A stretch of 64,000 bases of DNA from DASSUW01 sp963740605. GTDB taxonomy: Bacteria; Actinomycetota; Thermoleophilia; Solirubrobacterales; Solirubrobacteraceae. The stretch spans positions 62,001 through 126,000 of the forward strand of contig CAVUFC010000018.1 of assembly GCA_963740605.1 (NCBI GenBank), in the 5' to 3' direction. Each line of letters starts with the position of its first letter. Position 1 is the stretch's first letter. Made by a program: the position numbers and the translations under genes. Below are positions 33,389-39,751 of the stretch, in pieces. Under the pieces are notes generated by a model. That model ran no database searches. It was not told the DNA's origin and saw only the letters and a program-made list of their open reading frames with translations.

Positions 33389-34243
33389 ATGAGCATCGAC
33401 GCCACTCGTGACGCGCGTCACGAGATCCTGGCCATCGCCGAAGCAATCGCTCCCGGCTGGGAGCGTCGTCGCGCTCAGATCGAGGATCTGTCGGCGCCGG
33501 CGCGACATTGGTTGATCCGCGCGCTCGCACCGCGCGCGGGGGACACGGTGCTCGAGCTCGCCGCCGGGGCCGGCGACACGGGTTTCGACGCGGCCGCGAT
33601 CGTGGGAGGGCAGGGGCGGCTGTTGTGCACCGACGTGTCCCCCGCCATGCTCGCCGTCGCACGTCGTCGGGGCGCCGAGCGTGGCGTCGCGAACGTCGAC
33701 TACTCCGTCATGGACGCTCACGAGATCGAGCTGGATGCCGGCTCGGTCGACGGGGTGCTCTGCCGGTTCGGCTACATGCTGATGCCGGACCCGGCCGCGG
33801 CGCTCGCGGAGACCCGCCGTGTCCTGCGCGCGGGCGGACGGCTCGCGCTGGCCGTCTGGGGCGCGCCCGAGCGGAACCCAATCTTCTCGATCATCGCCGG
33901 CAACCTGATCGCCGGCGGACATCTCCCGCCACCCGAGCCGCCGCCGGCGGCGGGCATCTTCAGCATGGCCAGCCCGGAGCGCACGAGTGCCCTGCTCGCC
34001 GCCGCGGGGTTCGGCGCGGTGCGCACCGAGGAAGTGCCGGTGCAGATCGCGGTTGGCAGCATCGACGCGTACATCGCGCTCATCGCCGACACGGCCGGGC
34101 CGATCGGCCTGGCGCTCCAGGCTCTGGGCGAGTCCGAGCGCGAGCGGCTGCACGCGAACGTCGAAGCCGCATGCAAGGGCTTCGCGACCGCGGACGGCTA
34201 TGCGCTCCCGGGTCTCGCGGTCTGCGCCGTGGGTACGGCATGA
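33389..34243 (+). CDS. Class I SAM-dependent methyltransferase
   Basis: A 284-residue enzyme. ATG 33389 follows AAGGAG at the right distance. SAM motif I is VLELAAGAGDTGFDAA, acidic motif II LLCTDVSPAML, motif III YSVMDAHEIELD, then VDGVLCRFGYMLMPDP and TRRVLRAGGRLALAVWG. It resembles UbiE/COQ5-type methyltransferases of small molecules. It overlaps the next hydrolase gene by ATGA, so the two act together. The substrate is unknown. Its MLMPDPAAAL stretch shows it is intact, unlike the relative at 26640. Confidence 0.88.
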   Translation: MSIDATRDARHEILAIAEAIAPGWERRRAQIEDLSAPARHWLIRALAPRAGDTVLELAAGAGDTGFDAAAIVGGQGRLLCTDVSPAMLAVARRRGAERGVANVDYSVMDAHEIELDAGSVDGVLCRFGYMLMPDPAAALAETRRVLRAGGRLALAVWGAPERNPIFSIIAGNLIAGGHLPPPEPPPAAGIFSMASPERTSALLAAAGFGAVRTEEVPVQIAVGSIDAYIALIADTAGPIGLALQALGESERERLHANVEAACKGFATADGYALPGLAVCAVGTA

Positions 34244-35166
34244 CCGCTGCCGTTGCGGAGCGACGGTACCGCGCGGCAGAGCACGCGGTCTGGTCGCACT
34301 ACGGGCTGGAGCCGCGCGAGCGGATCGTCGAGCTCGATCGGCCGGCGGCCCGCCTGCGCGTGCTCGAGCTCGGCGCGGGGGAGCCGGTCCTGTTCCTGCC
34401 GGGATCCGCCGGCACGGGAGCGAGCTGGGCGCCGCTCGTCGCCGCGCTCACCGGGCGCCGCTGTGTCCTGGTGGATCCGCCCAACGCGGGTCTCAGCTCG
34501 CGGCTGGACTACGCCGATCGCGAGTACCGCGAGGTCATCGCCGCTCTGCTCGCCGCCCTCGTCGACGTGCTGGAGCTCGAGTCCACCCACGTGGTCGGCT
34601 CCTCGCTCGGCAACGTCTCGGCCCTAAGGCTGGCCGCCGCGCGCCCCGAGCGCGTCGGACGCGTCGTCCTGCTCGGCGCCGGACCGCTGCTGCCGGAGAG
34701 CGGCGTCCCAGCGATCCTGCGCGCGATCGCCTCGCCGCTCGGCTCTGTCATGGCCCGCCTTCCGGCCAGCCGACCGGCGGTGCGGGGGTTCCTGCGTCAG
34801 ATCGGTCACGGCCCGAGCCTCGCCGCCGGCCGCATCCCGGACGATCTGATCGACTGGCGCGTCGCGCTCGACCGCGACACCGACACGCGGATCCGCGAGC
34901 GCGACATGATCCGCGCGCTGGTGAGCTGGCGCACCGGCCTGCGACCCGGCCTCGCCTTCGACAAGGCCGAGCTGGCCGCCATCCCGCATCCGGTCCTCCT
35001 GCTGCTCGGCACCGCGGATCCGACCGGCACGGCCACCGTGTGCCGGTGCGCGGTCGAGTTGCTTCCCCGTGGCGAGCTGCAGCTGCTCGACGGCGCCGGC
35101 CACCTGCCCTGGCTCGACGCGCCGGGCGCGGTCGCCGACCAGATCGACCGGTTCCTGTCGCGATGA
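34240..35166 (+). CDS. Alpha/beta-hydrolase
   Basis: A 308-residue hydrolase. The oxyanion strand is VLFLPGSAGTGASW, the nucleophile elbow VVGSSLGNVSAL (Ser in GSSLG), the acid follows LLLLGTADPTG, and the catalytic His is in GAGHLPWLDAPGAV. The family includes esterases, haloperoxidases and epoxide hydrolases; there is no hint of the substrate. Coupled to the methyltransferase by ATGA, it may act on the methylated product or its ester. Its TGA abuts the TCA (reverse stop) of the convergent gene with no gap. Confidence 0.85.
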   Translation: MTAAVAERRYRAAEHAVWSHYGLEPRERIVELDRPAARLRVLELGAGEPVLFLPGSAGTGASWAPLVAALTGRRCVLVDPPNAGLSSRLDYADREYREVIAALLAALVDVLELESTHVVGSSLGNVSALRLAAARPERVGRVVLLGAGPLLPESGVPAILRAIASPLGSVMARLPASRPAVRGFLRQIGHGPSLAAGRIPDDLIDWRVALDRDTDTRIRERDMIRALVSWRTGLRPGLAFDKAELAAIPHPVLLLLGTADPTGTATVCRCAVELLPRGELQLLDGAGHLPWLDAPGAVADQIDRFLSR

Positions 35167-36111
35167 TCAGCGGGCGTACTTGCGCATCTGTGCCCTGAGC
35201 GTGCGGAAGGTCGCGCGGAGCTCGCCGGTGGCCGACACCACGCCGGAATCCCAGCGCGGGCGCGGCTCTGGCCTGCCGAACCAGTTGTAGACGTAGATCC
35301 GCTTGACGCGCCTCCCGCTCAGACGCGCGAGCTTGAAGATGTTGCGGATCGCCCGTACGGCAGTGCGATGGTCGTAGCGCCGAACCTTGTGCCAGCCGCG
35401 GCCGTGATGGTTGGGCATCCAGCGGTTCCAGATCGCGCCGACCTCGGTGAACCAGACCTGGCCGCGTGTATGTCGGAGGAACATCCGGGTGCGCCGCGTC
35501 GAGTTGCGGTTGACGTCGATGTGGTTATGGACGGCCCAGATCCGGACGCGGTGCTTGGCCGCGCGGTCGAACCGCTTGATCCAGCGGATGCTGTCGGAGC
35601 CGGTGAGCATCACCGACGGCGCGGTGACGATGCACCCGTGGCACACCCTGACGAGCGCGTCGTACAGGCGCCCCGTGGCCCACGGCTTGCGGTAGGTGGG
35701 CTGGAAGCCGTGGTTGGCCTCGTTCCAGGTCTGGAACGTCTTCACCCACGGATACCGCTTGCGAACCGCCCGGACCTGGCGGCGGTACTGTCGGCGGCTC
35801 GGGAGCTTGAGCTTGCGGTGCCGCCGCACCGAGTGTCCGAAAGCCAGCAGGACCCGCGCGTGACGCCGCCTCGCCTCGTTCATCCAGACGTCGACGGGGT
35901 CCCGCGTGCTCTTGAAGCGCAACGCGTCCCACGGCATGACGTAGCGGACGTAGTGCCGCTGGTTCTTCGCCAACGTGAACCAGCGCGCGTCGCTGAAGAT
36001 CCACGGGCTCTGCTCGCCGAATCCGACGAGTGGCTTGCGTGCCTTGCCCTGCGCCGGCGCCGCGGTCAGGCACACAGTCGCCAGGAGGGTGAGGAGGATG
36101 GCTCGGATCAC
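35167..36111 (-). CDS. Secreted glycoside-hydrolase-like protein (paralog of 2851)
   Basis: A 314-residue exported protein. Signal peptide about 1-23 (LLTLLATVCLTAAPAQG). A TIM-barrel domain follows with VRYVMPWDALRF at its first strands, acid/base motif FQTWNEANHGFQ, and a second glutamate in VWFTEVGAIWN. The domain is a shorter form of the one at 2851 and lacks the C-terminal basic extension. It ends KAYAR-like basic residues (MRKYAR). Substrate unknown; shared promoter boxes with the 4230 operon suggest a common envelope programme. Confidence 0.7.
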   Translation of the reverse strand: MIRAILLTLLATVCLTAAPAQGKARKPLVGFGEQSPWIFSDARWFTLAKNQRHYVRYVMPWDALRFKSTRDPVDVWMNEARRRHARVLLAFGHSVRRHRKLKLPSRRQYRRQVRAVRKRYPWVKTFQTWNEANHGFQPTYRKPWATGRLYDALVRVCHGCIVTAPSVMLTGSDSIRWIKRFDRAAKHRVRIWAVHNHIDVNRNSTRRTRMFLRHTRGQVWFTEVGAIWNRWMPNHHGRGWHKVRRYDHRTAVRAIRNIFKLARLSGRRVKRIYVYNWFGRPEPRPRWDSGVVSATGELRATFRTLRAQMRKYAR

Positions 36112-36137
36112 TCACCTTGCAACCGGCCCGCGCGGCG

Positions 36138-36168
36138 AAGTTGCGAGCCGGCCGACCGCATCGTCATT
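36138..36168 (-). promoter_or_regulatory. Putative promoter of the 35167 gene
   Basis: On the minus strand AATGACGA, 16 bases, GCAACTT, identical in both boxes and spacing to the element at 5191-5221. A start near 36131 would give a 20-base leader. AATGACGA forms part of the palindrome CGTCA-TTCGCG-TGACG (36162-36177). Confidence 0.45.
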
Positions 36169-36466
36169 CGCGTGACGATGCGCGGGCCGCGCCGCCCCGG
36201 AGAGATCCGCAGCACATTGGCGAACCTGCGTCGGGTGCGAAGCCGTTCGAACCCAGCCCCTCCTGCGTTGGGGCCTGAGGCTGCCCAACCGGTGAGGGCC
36301 GCCGGGGTCCTCGCTGCGGCCACGGGGCAGGAACGCGCCCGGCGGCTCGGGGACGGGCCGCTCGGTTGACCAGCTTTGATCGCCGGTGGACCGCGGCTCG
36401 CGGTCGCCGGCGGCGCGGCAAGTGAAGGGGCTCGACGCCGGGGCGACGGGGGTGACGCGCGGGCTT

Positions 36467-36517
36467 GTCATTCGGCAAACGGACGGGCTCGCGTCGGGCC
36501 GACACCCCCGCTACGTT
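36467..36517 (+). promoter_or_regulatory. Putative promoter of the RsbW-like gene
   Basis: GTCATTCG at 36467-36474 lies 45 bases before TACGTT (36512-36517), followed by the GTG at 36528. Same elements and spacing as at 24705-24755. The remainder of 36178-36466 shows no gene. Confidence 0.4.
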
Positions 36518-36527
36518 GCGCCGTCCC

Positions 36528-36997
36528 GTGGACTCCCCCTCGCTCCTGAGGAGCCTGCGAGTCGTCGGCGGTCCCGCAGCGCCGCGCGCGGCTCGTGCTG
36601 CGCTCGCGTCAGTGTTGGACGGATGCCTCGCGACCGACGTGGTCGCTGACGCGGGGCTCGTCGTGAGCGAGCTCGTGAGCAACAGCGTGCTTTATGCGCG
36701 TGTATGTCCCGACGGGTCGATCGGGATCGACGTTGGGCTTTTCGCGGACCGCCTCCACATCGCCGTCGTCGACGGGGGGTCGCATCGGGTCCCGCATATC
36801 GTCGCCGAGGACCCGGAGCGGCCGGGAGGGAAGGGGCTGCTTCTGATGGTTCGCCTCTCCGCCGCCTGGGAATCGTCCGGGAACAGAGCGGGCGGACGCG
36901 TGTCTGGTGCGACCTGCCGGTCACCCACCGACGGCGGGCGTCGGCGACGCGGCGTGAGCCTCATCGTCACTACCTCGCGATCAGGAGGACACAATGA
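36528..36997 (+). pseudogene. RsbW-like serine/threonine ATPase, frameshifted near its end
   Basis: An HATPase_c_2 protein (anti-sigma or SpoIIAB-like). From GTG 36528: VVADAGLVVSELVSNSVLYA (N box), LHIAVVDGGSHRVPH, then GGKGLLLMVRLSAAW (G2 box). After SGNRAGG the frame becomes nonsense, while the next frame reads TRVWCDLPVTH, the expected last strand, and stops at 36997 by an ATGA overlap with the next gene. So a one-base indel near 36885-36897 broke the gene, or the sequence has an error there. The core ATPase fold is otherwise complete. Confidence 0.7.
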
Positions 36998-37335
36998 ACC
37001 TGAAGCAGGACTTGTTCGACCTCGAGCATGAGCTCGGCACCGGTGACGGCGACACGTATCGGCGGCTGCTCACCGACGACGCCGTCGTGAACGTCGCCGG
37101 CCAGACGATGACCAAACGGGAGACCGCAGAGGCGATGGATGCGAGCCCCGGCTGGGACGCTGTGGCGTTCGATGACAAACGGTGCGTCCGTCTCAACGAG
37201 GATGCCGCGCTCCTCGCGTATCGCTTTCGTGGCCGGCGCGGCGACTTCGAGTACGCGGCGCTCATCGGCAGCGTCTACGTGCGGGCGCCGGATGGCTGGC
37301 GCATGGCGTTCCACCAACAGACACCGCTCGACTAG
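36994..37335 (+). CDS. SnoaL/DUF4440-like small protein
   Basis: A 113-residue protein with a very strong ribosome site (AGGAGG seven bases before the ATG). The fold signature is LEHELGTGDGDTYRRLLTDD, then WRMAFHQQTPLD at the end: an NTF2-like cone as in DUF4440 proteins. Such domains bind or isomerise small ligands or act as scaffolds. It lies between two RsbW-like ATPase genes (ATGA overlap before, three bases after), so it may have a role in the same stress switch. No catalytic residues can be assigned. Confidence 0.75.
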   Translation: MNLKQDLFDLEHELGTGDGDTYRRLLTDDAVVNVAGQTMTKRETAEAMDASPGWDAVAFDDKRCVRLNEDAALLAYRFRGRRGDFEYAALIGSVYVRAPDGWRMAFHQQTPLD

Positions 37336-37338
37336 CTC

Positions 37339-37857
37339 GTGGTCGCGATCGAGGGCCGGTACACGATCGTCGCCAAACGCGGCGACGCGGCGGTCGCGGC
37401 TCAGTCGACGGACCCTCGCGGTGAGGGCCCGGCCATCGACCTCATCTGGAGCGGCGGCGAGCGGGTGTTTGCCAAGAGCCTGACCTTCGAGGCGACGCCG
37501 CAGAACGTGCGCGAGGTCCGTCGGTGGGTGCTCGCGTTCGCCGCGGAGCACGGGGCGGGACGCGACCTGCGGGGAAGGATCGGGATCGCCGTGGCGGAAG
37601 CCGCCGGCAATGCGGTCGTGCACGCGTACCGCGCAGAGGGCGCCGGAACCGTCGATGTCGCGGTCGGCATCGAGGAAAGGGAGCTGGAGGTCGTCGTCGC
37701 CGACTCAGGTCACGGCTTCCGGTCCGACGATCCGTCGGGCCTCGGTACCGGACTGTCGCTCATCGCGAGCACAACCGATCGATTCGCGATACGCGAGCGG
37801 ACGCCGCAGGGCGTGGAAGTGTGGATGCGCTTCGCCCTCGTCCCGGATCAGTTGTAG
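37339..37857 (+). CDS. RsbW/SpoIIAB-like ATP-binding protein
   Basis: A 172-residue protein from GTG 37339. After a 40-residue N-terminal extension, the HATPase_c_2 domain reads FEATPQNVREVRRWVLAFAAEH, RIGIAVAEAAGNAVVHAYRA (N box with Asn), LEVVVADSGHGF (G1), and GTGLSLIASTTDRFAIRERT (G2). In partner-switching systems such proteins bind and phosphorylate an anti-anti-sigma factor or hold a sigma factor. No STAS protein is in the operon. A partial copy of its C-terminal DNA lies at 38865. Confidence 0.85.
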   Translation: MVAIEGRYTIVAKRGDAAVAAQSTDPRGEGPAIDLIWSGGERVFAKSLTFEATPQNVREVRRWVLAFAAEHGAGRDLRGRIGIAVAEAAGNAVVHAYRAEGAGTVDVAVGIEERELEVVVADSGHGFRSDDPSGLGTGLSLIASTTDRFAIRERTPQGVEVWMRFALVPDQL

Positions 37858-38026
37858 ATCCGTCAACGGAACCCGTCCGACGTTGACGTTCTGCACCGCC
37901 GTCAGCACGCCCTTCCCGCCGAAACGCCGTGTTCGCCGCGCTCGGCACTGCCGCACGTGCCGGCAAGGCCCAGTGCGCCCGACGCCCGTCACCGAGCACC
38001 TCAACGAGCCGTTACGGTGGTGCTCG

Positions 38027-38890
38027 ATGGACGCCACCGACGCCGTCTCGATCCTGCACCTCTCCCCACATCCTGATGACGAGCTGATCGGTGCGCCTGC
38101 GACGCTGATGGGCCTGCGCGACGCGGGCCATCGTGTCTTCAACCTCGCGTGCAGCTTGGGCTCGCCCGGCCAGCGGGAGCGACGCGGCTTGGAGCTCGAA
38201 GAGGCGATGCGGCGCGCACGGTTCGAGTGGAAGGCGATCGAGCCGCCGGTCGGCATCTCGGCGAGCGATGACTTGCGCGGGGCGCAGCGCCGACTCGCCG
38301 ATGAGATCAGCTCCCTGATACAGGCCCGTCGCTTCGACCTGGTCGTCTCACCGACGCCGCACGACGGCCAGCACGGCCATGAGGTGGTGGGGCGCGCGGC
38401 GGCCGACGCGATCGCATCCCAGCCAGAGGGCGGCCCTCGTTGGTGGATGTGGGGCCTGTGGGCGGACCTGGCCCTGCCGACGCTCTTCGTTCCTTTCGAC
38501 GAAGACCGGCTCGCCGAGGTTCTCCACGCCCTTGAAGCGCACCGAGGCGAGATCGACCGCAGCGACTACCGTGCCGTCGTCGACGGCCGAGCGCGTGCGG
38601 CGCGTGTGCTCGGCGTCGAGCGTGTCTTCGGGTTCGGCGAGCCGAAGCCCGACGGTCCCGTCGCGCACCTCCTGAACGAGCGCCGCCCGTATGCCGAGTT
38701 ACTCATGGAAGTGATGCGTGTCGACGGCGACTGGTGGCTCGGGGCGCCGCGAACGCCAGACTTCTCTGATCCGCTGCGGCCTGCACGCCCCACCTTGCCG
38801 ATCGGCTGGTGGATCCGTGAGCCGAGTGTGCGCGATCGCGTCCGAAAGGCACGGGCGGACCGATCCGTCGCTGATCGCGCGCACGAGTGA
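38027..38890 (+). CDS. PIG-L-family deacetylase, altered C-terminus
   Basis: A 287-residue enzyme. Zn motif PHPDDE in HLSPHPDDELIGAPA (His, Asp, Asp), and the second His in SPTPHDGQHGHEVVGR. Members deacetylate GlcNAc-inositol (MshB in mycothiol synthesis), teicoplanin or other amides; which one is not clear, and no mshA or mshC is nearby. The last codons (about 38865 on) lie in DNA that is an out-of-frame copy of the ATPase gene at 37753, so the natural C-terminus seems to have been replaced. Confidence 0.82.
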   Translation: MDATDAVSILHLSPHPDDELIGAPATLMGLRDAGHRVFNLACSLGSPGQRERRGLELEEAMRRARFEWKAIEPPVGISASDDLRGAQRRLADEISSLIQARRFDLVVSPTPHDGQHGHEVVGRAAADAIASQPEGGPRWWMWGLWADLALPTLFVPFDEDRLAEVLHALEAHRGEIDRSDYRAVVDGRARAARVLGVERVFGFGEPKPDGPVAHLLNERRPYAELLMEVMRVDGDWWLGAPRTPDFSDPLRPARPTLPIGWWIREPSVRDRVRKARADRSVADRAHE

Positions 38891-38919
38891 TCGGTTCGCG
38901 ATCCGCGAGCAGACGCCGC
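38865..38919 (+). repeat. Partial copy of the RsbW-like gene 3' region
   Basis: By hand alignment 46 of 55 bases match 37753-37807. In its own frame it reads PSLIARTSDRFAIREQTPP against LSLIASTTDRFAIRERTPQ. It overlaps the end of the PIG-L gene in another frame and has no start; a remnant of a lost ATPase gene. The rest of 38920-39095 shows no gene. Confidence 0.7.
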
Positions 38920-39095
38920 CACATCGGCTGCCGTCAACTCGTGGCGACGGGCACCACGGTTGGTGAACGGGCGTTCCGGTAGGGGCCCCGCGCCTGCGGC
39001 TTTCCCGCGAGCTCGCGATGGTGTTCTGCGGATGGCAAACCCCGGGCGCGATGACAGGCTGCAGGTTCCATCCGTTCGACAAGTGAGAAGCCGGC

Positions 39096-39623
39096 ATGCC
39101 TCGTCAGCAGATGGCACTGCGACGTATCCAGCGCCTTCCGCGTCGCGACGATGCGTTCATACTCCCGCGGCCGGTCGCGGATGAGCCCGGGTGCTTCGTG
39201 GTCGATGCGACGTGGGGCAGGATCATGCCGATCGAGCTCGCGCCGCGCGTGCGAACCGTCGGCGAGGTGGAGGTCATCGCCCACATCGAGACGGGCTTGC
39301 CGCTGGTCGACACGCGGCTGCCGCGGTATGTGGCCGCGGGCACGATCCCGACGGCGCGCAACGTGCCGCACACCGAGACGGCCGATCGGCTGGCCGATCT
39401 CGACGCCCACGTCGAGACCATCCTGTTCTGCAACGGGCCGCAATGCGCCGCGACCCCCGACGCCATCCGGACCCTGCTCGATGTCGGGTACCCGCCCGAG
39501 GGACTCCTCTACTACCGCGGCGGCATCCACGACTGGGTCACACTCGGCCTTCCGCTCGAGCCCCTGTACACCCGGGATGCGGATGTGCCCGAGCGTGACG
39601 CACCGGACGTAGCGGGCGGGTGA
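39096..39623 (+). CDS. Rhodanese-domain protein
   Basis: A 175-residue protein. The rhodanese domain (about 55-160) has LPLVDTRLPRYVAAGTIPTA and the active loop ILFCNGPQCAATPDAI with catalytic Cys112 and a second Cys117, closing with GLLYYRGGIHDWVTLGLPLE. Such proteins move sulfane sulfur. The loop CNGPQC is typical of polysulfide or persulfide-handling rhodaneses. Residues 1-50 are a non-conserved extension; ATG 39225 is a possible shorter start. It lies beside the redox/sulfur locus and close to a rhodanese remnant on the other strand. Confidence 0.85.
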   Translation: MPRQQMALRRIQRLPRRDDAFILPRPVADEPGCFVVDATWGRIMPIELAPRVRTVGEVEVIAHIETGLPLVDTRLPRYVAAGTIPTARNVPHTETADRLADLDAHVETILFCNGPQCAATPDAIRTLLDVGYPPEGLLYYRGGIHDWVTLGLPLEPLYTRDADVPERDAPDVAGG

Positions 39624-39751
39624 CGGTTCGGCTCTTCGATGAGCCAGCCGTGCTCGCGCCAGGTGCCGATGCCGCCGCCGGCGACGTCGAGCACGTGACC
39701 GGCGCCGAGGCGGCGCAGCTCGAGATCGTTTGACGATGGCCGCTCAGGCAT
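39512..39751 (-). pseudogene. Truncated rhodanese at the end of the ArsR operon
   Basis: The ATG at 39751 overlaps the MMPL stop by eight bases. After MPERPSSN it runs directly into DLELRRLGAGHVLDVAGGGI and GTWREHGWLIEEP, the last third of a rhodanese. The N-terminal domain and catalytic Cys are missing, and the frame then runs through DNA antisense to the intact rhodanese. It reads as an internal deletion of a rhodanese gene that ended this operon. Confidence 0.65.

Noticed and set aside
36352..36390. Similarity of this stretch (GACGGGCCGC...GGTTGAC...CGCCGGTG) to 23926-23960
   Set aside because: Possible repeat, but short, GC-rich and interrupted; could be chance. Not called as a feature.
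36178..36466. Possible gene between the glycoside-hydrolase-like gene and the RsbW-like gene
   Set aside because: All frames are low-complexity; only regulatory-type motifs seen.
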